Assembly: GCA_963555705.1 (NCBI GenBank)
Contig: OY743176.1
Span: forward strand, 61,454,040-61,518,039
Source of the DNA: Ligustrum vulgare
Taxonomy: Eukaryota > Streptophyta > Magnoliopsida > Lamiales > Oleaceae
Direction of reading: 5' to 3'
Length of the DNA: 64,000 nt
The notes under the pieces were generated by a model that was not told where the DNA came from, ran no database searches, and saw only the letters and a list, made by a program, of their open reading frames with translations. Shown here piece after piece: positions 47,520 to 58,803 of the stretch; positions within the stretch are counted from its first letter, which is position 1; each line of letters begins with the position of its first letter. The position numbers and the translations under genes are program-made.

Positions 47520-47996
47520 GAAATACTACTTTCAATTACATCATGTGATTTTTTCTCAAATATTAAACTTAGTTATTTGGGCACAAAATATTTTAATAGG
47601 CAGTTTTATATACAAAAAAAATGAGTTTTGAGAGGTGGATTAGCTCTCTCGATTTGATGTGATTGCCTCTCTGCTCTACGTTGACGTTTCACTGATCATT
47701 GCACGGTTTTGGATAATACATTTACAAGAATGATAGGCTGCTAAGTTTTAAGCAGTTTTTTTAAAAAAATCTAAATAAATACTACTTTCAATTATTCGTG
47801 CAAATTTTTATCAAATATTATACATAGTTATGTGGTCAACAAAATATTTTAATTGAACTAGCTGGTTTATGTACGAAACATATCTGAATTTTGAGGAATG
47901 AATTACCTTTTCGGTGTGATATGCTTGTAGCTCTGTTCTGCGTTGACGTTCCGTTTGGTCATCGCACGGTTTTGGTAAATACAGTTACAAGAAGGT
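47520..47996. repeat. Imperfect 220-bp direct duplication
   Basis: Copies lie at 47520-47735 and 47775-47996, both starting AAATACTACTTTCAATTA and ending near GCACGGTTTTGG.AA.AC, roughly 70 percent alike by eye. Both contain GTTGACGTT with TCATTGCACGG / TCATCGCACGG. No coding frame is shared. Confidence 0.65.
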
Positions 47997-48740
47997 CTTT
48001 TTCTAATCTTTGGAAGTTGACTGATTTTTACTTTTACACTAAGTTAAATTAAAAAAAATACAATTTAAAGCCATATTAATATTATAAACCAAAAGAATAT
48101 TAGGAGAATCCTAAATTATTTTAATAAAAAATAAAAAGTGACTGCTCTTTTCTTCAAGACAAGATCAACTAAGACTTGAGTTGAAGAATATAGATCTTGG
48201 TTTCTGACAAAAAAAATAAAAATAAAAAATAGAACAATAAAAATGTAGAAAAAACTTCTAAAACAATATAGAAATGCAAAAATAATTTAGGACTAAGAAT
48301 ACTAGATCTTATCTTTTTGACAAGTTCAACGATGCATCTTTGATCCACAAAGATTTCTAGCAATTATTTAGTTTAATCACATTTAATCATTCAAGATTTC
48401 TGGTGCAGTAGTAAAACTTATTAATATTATAGACCAATAAGAGTCAAGGACAATCACTCTGGCATGTGTGAGTTCATCTTAGAAGGCCAGTGTTTACATA
48501 TGGACAACTTTATGTTTCCATTTATAAGGTGACAAATCGTTTCGGATTAAAAATTTTGATTTATGATAAGAATGAAAGACCAACAAATTTAACAAATAAT
48601 GTAGTGTACAAAGAAGTATTCCAAAATTTGTAGTAATATGAAACCAATAAATGATGTTCTTATCTGTTATTTGCGAATGTTATTTATTTTGTCTAAGGAT
48701 TCATATAATTTCATATAAAATATATTTATCCGAGGTTTCT

Positions 48741-48769
48741 TTCCGTGCATCGGACGGGGTAAATAATAG
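48741..48769 (+). other. Helitron 3'-end-like hairpin
   Basis: CCGTGCATCGGACGGGG followed by TAAATAATAG and a T resembles the terminal hairpin plus CTAGT of plant Helitrons, with the CTAG changed to ATAG. No 5' end was found. Confidence 0.3.
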
Positions 48770-48989
48770 TTATTCTTTTGCAGTAGTCGAGATTATTTTG
48801 AATTATCAAATTACCAATTATTGATTAATTTTCTTAAGTTTAATTATAAGCTATGATATACCTCACCTTTTGGTTCTTTCGATTTAATTATACTTCAAAT
48901 AATCCTTCTTTATTAATTGATTTAAATGTTGATTAATTTCTATGAATTACTATGATTATAAAGGTCTAATTTAAGGATTATTTATCTAC

Positions 48990-49468
48990 GGGTGACTATA
49001 TTACCACTACAATTTTTAATAATCACACCACATTTTTATATTTTTATTGTATTACATATCCTTAACTTTTTCTTATTATTACAATTATATCCTCAACTTT
49101 TTTTACTATATTTTTATCCTTAACATTTTATTAATTAGTACATCTTATACCTAATAACCATATCCGTTAAAAAAATTTATTAAAAGAGCCTTCTAAATAT
49201 TTTAAAATAATAAAAAAGACTACAAAAAAATGCAACTATATATTTGTCCTTTATTTTAAATATTTTAAAGCGTCTCAATAAAATTTTTGGACAAAAATCA
49301 TGATTAAATATAAGATGTGACATTTAACAAAAAAAAAAAAAAAAACTAAGGATAAACATGCGATTAAAGTTAAGGATACAAATGTAGTAATGAGTAAAAA
49401 TTTAGTATATCTAATACAACTAAATTGTGGTGTGTTTATTAAAAACTTTGGTGGTAATATATTTTCCC
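48990..49468. mobile_element. 479-bp MULE-type MITE with long terminal inverted repeats
   Basis: A perfect 9-bp TSD TTTATCTAC lies at 48981-48989 and 49469-49477. The left end GGGTGACTATATTACCAC and right end (inward) GGGAAAATATATTACCAC extend as inverted repeats through TTTTTAATAA.CACACCAC. The AT-rich interior is non-coding. Its termini match those flanking the LRR-carrying element at 3277-9923. Confidence 0.85.
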
Positions 49469-49477
49469 TTTATCTAC

Positions 49478-50711
49478 ATCTACATTATCTTAAAAGTGTG
49501 GATGAGTGAGAATCTTTTGATTTTCCATTTTATTCTCATCTTCTTTTTTTTTTCTTTTTTTTTTTTCAATAATACCCTTAGTTGATTTATTGAAACTTAT
49601 TTATATTTATATTTATTTTTATTTCAAAAACATAAATTTATCCACGTTGACTAAATCAAAATTTCATTAATTTATCCAAGTTGTCGAAATTGGTTATTCA
49701 ATTAATATTAATTTAGTATCGTTACATTTCAATTTACTTTTAGAATATTATCTCATCAAAATTCATTTCCCGTGATAACTCCACTAAATATTTCAAAGAG
49801 TGCGTTTATGCATTTAATAATTTTTTTTTCTATTATTATTAATTCAAACAATTATGTTTTAGTTATCGATTAAAATATATTTTTTATAATTATTTTCAAA
49901 GTAGGGTGAGTGTGAAACTTTTTATTTTTAAACTTACTTAAATTCTTATTAAGACCATCAATTAATTTTCATAAAAAGAAAAATATATATATTTTTAATT
50001 ATTTTCTTATTAAGAATATAAAATAAATAATTTCAAACTCTTTGGGAAAAAAAGGATTAAAACTGAAATTTTAATTTTAGTGAGTATTTGGATCCTTTAA
50101 AAGAAGTTTTTTTAGTTTTTTCGCGGATCTCGAAATAGATATAGGATTAAAAGTTGGAGAGAGAAAATATATGTGGTTAAAAAGTTCTATTTGAAATTGT
50201 TGCGAATATTTAAAAAAAAAAAAAAAAACACATGTTACCTAACAGTTGCTTAATTTATAGTCTCTATTTGGTGATGATTAAAATAAGATTTTTAATAGAT
50301 TTTGATGCAAATTAATAAAATGTGGTTGAAAGGTTGTATGTTCGATGAAATGTATGGTTAAAATTAATTGTTGACTTTGACTTAGATTAAAATTTTAATT
50401 TCTCTCAAACGAGAGCATAATATTAAACTTTTTTCCTTATAAAATATGTTCACAAATTAATTCAGTTTATCCATACACAGTTTTTTTTACATTTTTTCGC
50501 GACTTACCATTAATATTTTATAAAGAAATTATTGATTGGCCTAATATTTTATGATATTACATTACTTCTTAATATATTACGTGTGATTTATTTATTAACC
50601 AGACATTTCAAATAATTGTTTGATATATATTTCGAAGATCTTAAAAAACGTTACTTTAACATTCCTCATATACATAAGACGTGTGAAGCACTTGCTTACT
50701 ACTAGTTGTTA
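49478..50711. other. AT-rich spacer
   Basis: No gene. 50265-50420 resembles small MITE families seen elsewhere in the window (CTCTATTTGGT at the left, CAAACGAGAGC at the right), but no TSD could be fixed. Confidence 0.5.
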
Positions 50712-50716
50712 TTAAG

Positions 50717-51416
50717 TGATCAGAGCGATTTCAGGCTGACCCTTATTCCTGACCTCTCTAAAAACTAGCAACCCATTTATCAAGTAGTCGGGCATGCATG
50801 CCCGGCCAGACGTTGTCTCGGGGCCTTTTACCCGACCTCACCTGGTTATTTATTCAATTTGCCCATAGGGTGGCATTCAAACCCAGGCATACTCCAAGAC
50901 CGGACATTCTCGACCTTATCATTACCTTGTCTCTTGTGGTCGGTCCGCCCCGGTCATATTGCTCCTAGAGGCCAAATACAAACGGGACTATAAGCGTCCT
51001 TCGTTTATGGGCCTAATCAATGGGCTACATTCATGGGCCCCAAATTCAAGACGTAACCTATAAGGAAACATCCTAAAAAAGGGGAAGTACAATTCTTGTA
51101 AGGTTAGAACTCCTCCTAAAAGGTAAGTTTATACCAAAAGGACTCCTTTTTTAACTAAAGAAGGTCATGGGCTATTCAGCCCTATAAATATAGCTCCTTT
51201 GATCACACATGATTCATTTATAATTCTGTACGTATTTCTAGTTATATATTTTTCTCTCTACTTTTCTCTAGAATACTAATTCTCACACGGGAGTGCCGAC
51301 GGGGAGAATCCTCCTCGCCTTTTTGCAGGTCATCCATGGCGGATTCGTTCATCTTTTCCAGTGATCAAGCTACTTCAGGTCTTATCACGTCAAGGTTAGG
51401 AATTTTTACAGCATCA
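50717..51416 (+). repeat. Gypsy-2 5' LTR
   Basis: 700 bp. TATAAATATAGC near 51183 is the likely promoter TATA box. Confidence 0.9.
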
Positions 51417-51417
51417 A

Positions 51418-51435
51418 TTGGCACCGTCTGTGGGA
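51418..51435 (+). other. Gypsy-2 primer-binding site
   Basis: TTGGCACCGTCTGTGGGA, one base after the 5' LTR; a common form of plant Tat/gypsy primer site. Confidence 0.7.
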
Positions 51436-51451
51436 AGAGATACGATCAGCC

Positions 51452-52720
51452 ATGGTTAATAGACGTCAAACTCTTCCCTCCGCATCCACTGGTCAACCCC
51501 TCCCAGCTAATACCTCGGCTGAAGGGGAGAATCCTCCACCTCTTGAAGATGTTTGGGAAGAACAAGATTCAAAAGACACGCCGACAATGAACCGGTTAGT
51601 CGGGAAGATTTCAACGAACTCCAGCAGCAGCTCTGTGAGTTCCGTCAGGCTCTTCAGCAACAGAATAATTGTCGAACACCACCTGACCTGAACACTCCAG
51701 GAATGATTCCCAAGGAAGATCACAGGAAAGATAATCCTGTAGATGACCATTCCCCGGCAATCAGGGGTGCCCATCCCATGATCGAGGGATCAGCCAACTT
51801 GACACGACGAGAAATCTCAAGAATCATTCAGGAAGGAATTACAGACGGGATAAGGCAAAACATGCAAGGTCAGACCTCTTTCACGAGAAGAACCCCTTTC
51901 ACCCCTGAAATAATGTTATTCCCCTTACACTAATGTCTTGGACATGCAAAATGCCCCTTATCAGATACTATGCAAGGGCTTCCCGAAAACCTTAACAAAC
52001 CCTACCCGAGATTGGTTTTCTACAATACCATCTGGATCAATCTCTTGCTTCGCCGATCTTACTGAGAAATTCTCGACCTTCTTTGCAAGCAGCAAAAGGA
52101 TTAAGAAAACAGCCGCTTCCCTCATGCAGTTGAGACAAGGACCTAATTTAACACTGCGAGATTTCATGACCCGTTTCAATGCCGAAAGACTTCAGATTCC
52201 GGATCTTCACATCTTCTCGGCAACTTCTGCCCTGACCTTAGCCATTCGAGGTTCAGAATTCAGAATGTCCTTATCTAAGAATCCACCAACGAACGTGACC
52301 GAACTTCTCAGATGGGCAGAAAAATATATAAATATGGAAGAGACATTACTGTCGGTTAGGGTGCAGGAACAAGTTCATGGAACAACAATACAGTCTTCAG
52401 AACCCGTCAAACTGGGGAATAAGAGATCAAGGCAAGAAGATGGAAGGAATTCTTCCCGACCCAACACAAAGGAAAGCAGTTGTAGGCATCAGAATTTAAC
52501 TCCATTAAATGCGCCTCGATCCCACATTCTCATGGAAATCAAAGGTCGGGAAGATTTGAGCTGGCCAAAACCTATCAAGGGAAAGATCGATGAAAGAAAT
52601 CGTCATAAATAATGCGACTTCCACAAAAGCCCAGGTCATACTACGGATGAGTGCAGAACACTAAAACAGGAGATAGAAGCCCTCATCAAAAGGGGCTTCC
52701 TGGGCCATTACGTCAAAAAG
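51452..52720 (+). pseudogene. Gypsy-2 gag
   Basis: Starts MVNRRQTLPSAS (51452), shifts frame near 51580 (VSREDFNELQQQL) and again near 51925. The core (RDWFSTIPSGSISCFADLTE; LMQLRQGPNLTLRDFMTRF) is at 51938-52612. Compared with related gag proteins a stretch of some tens of residues before ILCKGFP appears deleted. After a TAA (52610-52612) comes the Tat-type knuckle CDFHKSPGHTTDEC in the same frame. Confidence 0.8.
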
Positions 52721-52959
52721 GAAGACAAAGATCAGGGAAAAAGAGAAGAGAAGTATACGTCGACTGGCACCATAAACTTTATTGTCTGGAGAATAGCTTC
52801 TGGAGGTAATTCGGATAACGCAAGGAAAAGTCATGCCCGAGCATTAGGTGATCAGGAAGAAAGGCTGGGAAGTCATGACCATGAAATTTCACACAGCATC
52901 AGTTTCAATAACTCTGATATGGAAGGAATTTCATATCCCCATGACGATGCCGTTGTCAT

Positions 52960-53300
52960 TAGTGCCACAATTTCAAATTTTGATGTACGAAGGGTGCTTG
53001 TTGATAATGGAAGTGCATCCAATGTCCTTTCTTTGGAAGCTTTCAACAAGATGTAAATCCCCAAGAATCGGATTCATCAGGTCATTACTCCATTAACTGG
53101 CTTTGGTGGTATTGACCTTCCTACTTCTCTTGGATCAGAAGAAAAGCTGGTGGCTAGGATGACCCCGTTTCAGGTTGTAAAGATCCCTATGGCTTACAAC
53201 GCTATCTTGGGAAGACCATTATTGAACTGCTTGAATGCAATAGTGTCAACATATCACTTAGCAATCAAGTTCCCAACTTTCGCAGGCATAGCAACAGTGC
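52960..53300 (+). pseudogene. Gypsy-2 aspartic protease
   Basis: RRVLVDNGSASNVLSLEAF holds the catalytic D-N-G; a TAA follows near 53056. The flap and C-terminal part VKIPMAYNAILGRPLLN is at about 53170-53225. Same frame as the reverse transcriptase downstream. Confidence 0.8.
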
Positions 53301-53439
53301 AGGGTAATCAAGCAATGGCCAGATCTTGTTACATCAGCTACATTGGAAAGGGTAAAACAGATCTGATGTCAATTGAACTTATCACGGAAGAACGCATGTC
53401 ACCAGTAGAAGAATTGGAGGATGTTCCAATTTCAGAAGG

Positions 53440-54250
53440 AAAAAGTTTCATCATTGGGAAAGAACTCCCCAAACTAATGAAGGAAGAACTGTCGCAGTGC
53501 TTGAGGAGAAACATCGACATATTTGCATGGAGCGCAGAAGATATACCCGGGATTGACCCCGCACTTGTGGAAGATAGGCTTAATGCCATGCCAGAGAAGA
53601 AGCCTGTAAAACAACGAAGAAGGCAGTTTGCTACAGAAAGAAGGCAGATAATAAAGGAGGAAATAGATAAGCTCTTGAAAGCGGGGTTCATTAAGGAAGT
53701 AAAGTATCCAGAATGACTAGCCAACGTGGTATTGGTCAAGAATCCGAATGGCAAGTGGCGAGTCTGCATAGACTTTACATATTTAAACAAAGCATGTCCA
53801 AAAGACAGTTATCTTCTTCCCCGAATCGACAGATTGGTGGATTCCACATCAGTTTCTGAACTTTACAGCTTCCTCAACGCATTCTCAAGATATCATCAAA
53901 TTCGAATGGCACAAGAAGATCGAGAGAAAACTTCCTTTATGGCTAATGAAGGGATATATTGCTACAAAGTCATGCCCTTTGGATTAAAGAATGTTGGAGC
54001 TACTTATCAGAGATTGGTAAACATGATCTTCTCCAAACACATCCGGCTGAACATCGAAGTTTATATTGATGACATGGCCGTAAAGAGCTCGAGAAAGAAA
54101 GACCACATAACCGACTTGGAAGAAATTCTGTACACTCAAGCAACATCGGATGAAACTAAATCCCACTAAATGCACCTTCGGAGTAAGCTCGGGAAAATTT
54201 CCAGGGTTTATGATCACTTAGCAAGGCATTGAAGTCAACTCGGATAAAAT
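53440..54250 (+). pseudogene. Gypsy-2 reverse transcriptase
   Basis: EEIDKLLKAGFIKEVKYPE, a TGA (53714-53716), then WRVCIDFTYLNKACPKDSY, MPFGLKNVGATYQRLV and the palm motif YIDDMAVKSS (about 54061-54090). A frameshift near 54125 moves the reading to RMKLNPTKCTFGVSSGKF. Both catalytic Asp are present. Confidence 0.85.
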
Positions 54251-54251
54251 T

Positions 54252-55315
54252 GTGGCCCTTACATTAATGGAACCTCCCAGGACCATCAGGGAAGTACAGA
54301 AACTTACGGGTAGAGTGGCAGCATTGGGCCGTTTCATGTCAAGGGCACCAGATAAATGTTTTCCCTTCTTCAAGACTCTCGGAGGAAACAAGGAGTTCAG
54401 ATGGGATGAAGAATGCAATGTCTCCTTCAGAAAGCTGAAGGAATATTTGGGAACTCCTCCAATATTGGTAAAACCAAATGCAGGAGATAGTCTGTTTCTG
54501 TATCTAGCAGTTTCAGATCACGCGTTAAGTGCTGTTTTGGTCAAAGAGGAAGGGAAGATCCAAAAACCAGTATACTATGTAAGCAAGATGATGTTGTATG
54601 CAGAAACTCGATATACACTGGCAGAACAGCTCGCACTTGCCCTGGTTATAGTAGCCAGGAAGTTAAGACTTTACTTCCAAGCCCATGCTATAACAGTCCT
54701 CACAAACCAGCCTTTAAAGCAGATCTTGCAAAAATCGGATGTCTTTGGTCGTCTGCTCAAATGGTCAATCGAGCTTGGGGAATATGACATTGAGTTCAAG
54801 CCTCGAACTTCCATAAAAGCAGAGGTCTTGGTGGACTTCGTTGCCGAACTCGCCCCAAGACCTCGGGGGCCAACAGGTCATGATAGGGAAGAGGCGACAT
54901 GGACTTTGAAAGTCGATGGAGCATCAAATGCCGCAGGCTCGGGGCCTGGAATCATACTAAAAAAGGATGATGACACAATGGAAATTCAGTGCGCAATTAG
55001 GGTCAACTTCCCGGCTACTAATAATGACTCAGAATAAGAGGATGTTATCGTCGAACTTCAGGCAGCTCAACATCTAGGGGTCAAACATGTCAAAGTCTTG
55101 AGTGATTCACAGTTGGTGGTCGACCAAGTGAATGGAACTTTTGAAGCAAAAGATGAAAAATGTCATCTTACAGAATGATGTTCTGGACTTGCAAAGGAAG
55201 TTCAAATATTACTGTATAGATAAAATACCAAGGTCCGCTAATCACAAAGCAAATGCCCTATCAAGACTAACTTTTTCCAATCTAGACCACTTGGAGAGAA
55301 CTGTATTCGTGTGAA
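54252..55315 (+). pseudogene. Gypsy-2 RNase H (tethered plus archaeal-type second domain)
   Basis: The first domain (YYVSKMMLYAETRYTLAEQL, FKPRTSIKAEVLVDFVAEL) is followed by a second (WTLKVDGASNAAGSGPG, then TNNDSE and TAA at 55035-55037, then VKVLSDSQLVVDQVNG), then DKIPRSANHKANALSRL in another frame. Tandem RNase H domains mark the Tat branch. Confidence 0.8.
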
Positions 55316-55383
55316 CACTTCATGAGCCCAGTATCGCACAGCAACCCGATATCATGGATATTTTAGATCATGAGCCTAATTGA

Positions 55384-56605
55384 ATGGATCCAATCATTGA
55401 GTATTTAACGTCAGGAAAGTTTCCAGATAGTACGGTAGAAGCAAGAAGAGTCAAAGCAAGGGCTCCGAGGTATACCATATTACAGAATACCTTATTCCGT
55501 CGAAGTTTTACACTTCCTTACCTCCGATGCCTAACTCCGAAGGAGGCAGCCCTTGCTATTTTCGAGGTTCATGAAGGAATTTGTGGAGGACACAGAGCAA
55601 GAGCACTGGTTATGAAGTTAATGCGATACGGGTACTATTAGCCAACCATGAGGACAAACACACTCAGCTACGTGAAAACTTGTGATAAGTGTCAAAGGTT
55701 TGCAACCCGGTTGCATCAACAAGCAAAAGAGCTATCTTCAATTATATGCCCATACCCCTTTGCACAGTGGGGAATTGACTTACTTGGGCCATTCCCCATA
55801 GCTCGTGGCCAAGTCAAGTTCCTAGCAGTGGCTGTAGAATACTTCACAAAATGGGTAGAAGCAGAACCTCTTGTCGTAATTACAAAACAAAAGTTGGAAG
55901 CATTTGTTTGGAAGTCAGTTATCTGCTGTTTTGGTCTTCCTAAGACATTAATAACTGATAACGGATGACAGCTTGAGTGCCGGCCTTCAAACAAATCAAC
56001 AAGAATTTGGGAATAGAACACATGTTAACTTCCGTTTCACACCGCAGTGTAATGGATTGGATGAGGTTACAAACAGGCTCATCTTACAAGACTTGAGGAC
56101 TTGTCTTGACAGTTCCAAGGGTGATTGGCCCTATCTCCTTCAAAAAATTCTTTGGACTAACCGAACATCATTCAAGACTGTAACAAGGGAAACTCCATTC
56201 ATGCTAGCTTTTGGGACGGAAGCTGATATTCCAGTGGAAGTGACGATTCCCAGCTTTCGCACAATGACTATAGGATCACCCGATCGGATTGAGGGGCAGA
56301 GAGAAAGTCTAGATCTTCTAGAAGAAGTCAGAGATAATGCCGCCCTAAGAATAGCTGCTTATCAACAGGCCATGTCAAAGAAGTTTAATGTCTGAGTAAA
56401 AAAGAGAGAGTTCAGAATGGGAGATCTTGTCCTATGTCGAAGCAAAGCCGTCTGTCATCAACCTGGGAAACTTGGACCTATTGGGGAAGGACCATACGAA
56501 GTCATCCAAAAAGTGGGAAAGGGATTTTACATCCTCCGAACAATGGTTTCAAAGCCCCTTCCTCGGCCACGGAATGTTGAAAATCTGAAGCCTTACAACA
56601 AGTAG
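55384..56605 (+). pseudogene. Gypsy-2 integrase
   Basis: Zinc finger HEGICGGHRARALVM and CDKCQRFA, core QWGIDLLGPFPIARG, second Asp in TLITDNG followed directly by TGA, then a frameshift. The Glu-bearing helix reads LDEVTNRLILQDL, so the DDE Glu is kept, unlike gypsy-1. The C-terminal part MGDLVLCRSKAV...GKLGPIGEGPYEV ends at 56605. Confidence 0.85.
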
Positions 56606-56924
56606 TCACCTTTCTGATAGCAACAAGGTCGTCTAGTCAAATAAGAGTCGGGTCTGCGAACCCATTTTTTCTCTTAAGTATGTCCGAACTTGCACGTCCA
56701 TCAACAATTTTTTAGTGAGGTTGGGCCTACGCGCCCATCGTACTTTCTTTCAGAGTCAGGGAAGGGTACTCTTTTTCCTTATCCAGATTTTTTTCCAAAA
56801 TGATTTTTCTGGATAAGGTTTTAACGAGGCCCATAGTTCATTCCCTTTAATAAAAGTATTTCTTCAGAAAAATGAACACCAGAAGACAAAATACCGGAAT
56901 AACTTACAAGGTCATCCAAATGAT

Positions 56925-57775
56925 TTTACAAGTTATTTCCTAACAAATAACTTACAATGTCTCATGGTAAGACGTTACAAATTATTCTTCCACGAATAAT
57001 TTACAATGTCTCATGGCAAGAAATTACAAATTATTTCTCAACAAATAATTTACAATATCTTATGGTAAGACGTTACAAATTATTCTTTCACGACTAATTT
57101 ACAATGTCTCATGGCAAGACGTTACAAATTATTTCCTAACAAATAATTTACATGTATCATGGTTAGACGTTACAAATTATTCTTTCAAGAATAATTTACA
57201 ATGTCTCGTGGTAAGACGTTACAAATTATTTTCCAACAAATAATTTACAATGTCTCATGGTAAGACGTTACAAATTATTCTTCCACGAATAATTTACAAT
57301 GTCTGATGGCAATGCGTTAAAAATTATTTCCCAACAAATAATTTACAATGTCTCATGGTAAGACGTTACAAATTATTCTTCCAAGAATAATTTACAATGT
57401 CTCATGGCAAGGAGTTACAAATTATTTCTCAACAAATAATTTACAATATCTCATGGTAAGACGTTACAAATTATTCTTTCACGAATAATTACAATATCTC
57501 ATGGCAAGGCGTTACAAATTATTTCTCAACAAATAATTTACAATGTTTCATGGTAAGACGTTACAAATTATTCTTTCACGAATAATTTACAACGTCTCAT
57601 GATAAGGCGTTGCAAATTATTTTCCAACAAATAATTTACAATGTCTCATGGTAAGACGTTACAAATTATTTTTCCACGAATAATTTACAATGTCTCATGG
57701 TAAGGCGTTACAAATTATTTCCCAACAAATAATTTTCAATGTCTCATGATAAGACGATACAAATTATTTCTCACA
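56925..57775. repeat. Hairpin minisatellite, about 17 units of 49 bp
   Basis: Each unit reads roughly ACGTTACAAATTATT-loop-AATAATTTACAATGTCTCATGGTAAG. Two unit types alternate: one with CTTCCACG as loop (AAATTATT/AATAATTT stem), the other with CCCAAC or CTCAAC (AAATTATTT/AAATAATTT stem), giving a higher-order dimer of about 98 bp. It lies between the integrase stop and the antisense frame. A separate 70-bp duplication (AGTCAAAAGTTTGATCTCTT) follows at 57758-57917. Confidence 0.85.
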
Positions 57776-57873
57776 AATCCACAAAGTCAAAAGTTTGATC
57801 TCTTCTTCGTTTAAGCTAAATAGAAGGTTAGACTAGCTCGACCTTACAAATTATTTCTCACAAAGCCAAAAAG

Positions 57874-58426
57874 TCAAGAGTTTGACCTCTTATGTGTGTA
57901 AATTAAATGCAAGGTCGGCCAAAATATATTTTCGCCTTCCCAGGGCTTAATGTAAAAGAATATTTCCTTCCAGTACTTCAAAGAGGAAGGGACCCAAGGC
58001 ACCTCAAACCTTCCCTTCCTACAAAAATAGACAAAACAGTTACATCGAAGAATGCTTGCAGTAAACAGGAAGTCCACAAAAAAAATGATGTAGGGGAAAC
58101 CTAAGACCCGCCACTAATGATTCATGGAACACTACCATTTCCCCTTCCCGGCAGTGATAAGAAACATCGTCGCTCTTGGGAACCCGGGCTATATACTTGT
58201 TCAAGAGGCCAAACTTCCTCATATCTGCCTCAACCATATGTTCTTTCATCCTACTATTAAATGTAGGAAGCTCTAGGTCGGGATTATCATCTACTCCGTC
58301 TTCATTACTCGACTCGTCATCCCTAGAGAGTGGCGGGGGTTGGTAAAATCCTAATGGCTCTACGTCTAGGGCCTCGTCCAAGTTCTCTACTTCCTTAAGA
58401 TCAGTTATGATCACTTGCCTTACCAT
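57874..58426 (-). pseudogene. Antisense gene in gypsy-2 3' region, Transposase_28-like ('putative gypsy type transposon') domain
   Basis: On the minus strand from the ATG at 58426: an acidic N-terminal part (DDESSNEDGVDDNPDLE), then LLNKYIARVPKSDD, then FHESLVAGLRFPLHHFF. This matches my memory of the plant domain family named putative gypsy type transposon (GLRFPLHPF core). At an A8 run (58078-58085) the frame shifts by one base; the next frame continues FLFTASILRCN to RKGRFEVPWVPSS and YWKEIFFYIKP, the expected W-K-x-x-F-F region. About 180 residues in all. Extra antisense frames of this kind are known in some Tat-branch elements; the function is unknown. Confidence 0.6.
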
Positions 58427-58584
58427 GTTTCCTAAGAATAAATTACGAAATTAAAAAAGGTCGGGCGGGGTTGAGCTTACCTAAGGGTAATGTTCTTTGG
58501 AGGTTAGATCGTGCCAGATGCTCGAAGAGTTCTCTAGTTTCTCACAAAATCGCAAAGTAAAAAGAATGAGATGATAGGGACCAC

Positions 58585-58594
58585 ATATATATAG
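58585..58594 (-). promoter_or_regulatory. Candidate TATA box for the antisense gene
   Basis: Minus strand CCTATATATATG, about 160 bp upstream of the antisense ATG and about 215 bp inside the 3' LTR. A similar minus-strand TATA box sits about 190 bp inside the 3' LTR of gypsy-1. Confidence 0.4.
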
Positions 58595-58790
58595 GCAAAA
58601 ATGGCGGGAAGATTTTTGAATCTCCGCCTCTCACTTTGGACATGTGGCCGCAATCTAGTTGGACATTATAGACTACCTCACAGTAATTGAAGAGAGAACA
58701 ATTGGCAAAAACGCGTCATTAGCTATCAAAAATAAATACGACAACTGTCAAAAGTTAAATGCATCCAGAGATCTATTGCTGATCCCCGAT

Positions 58791-58803
58791 GCACGGGGGT
58801 CAA
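58791..58803 (+). other. Gypsy-2 polypurine tract
   Basis: GCACGGGGGTCAA, directly before the 3' LTR. Confidence 0.55.

Larger units (their letters stand above)
43498..48980. other. AT-rich spacer with LTR-like segment and direct duplications
   Basis: No gene supported. (TA)n, (GT)n and T25 follow one another at 43692-43744. A 70-bp direct repeat (ATAATGATTTAATATTTGGAG) lies at about 44014-44130. 43850-45440 has LTR-like parts (ATAAATAGGG at about 44795; GGGTTTTTCCCACGTTAA at about 45275) but no TG...CA pair with a TSD. A 220-bp imperfect direct duplication lies at 47520-47735 and 47775-47996. The rest is low-complexity AT-rich sequence. Confidence 0.5.

Noticed and set aside
47287..47631. 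114-codon frame rich in Tyr, Asn and Ile
   Set aside because: Composition is that of random AT-rich DNA.
56925..57775. Regular repeat array that could suggest CRISPR
   Set aside because: Units are contiguous with no unique spacers, and the host is a plant; it is a minisatellite.
58432..58480. Possible 5' UTR intron (GTAAGC...TTCTTAG) in the antisense gene
   Set aside because: 49 bases is shorter than plant introns normally are; left as coincidence.
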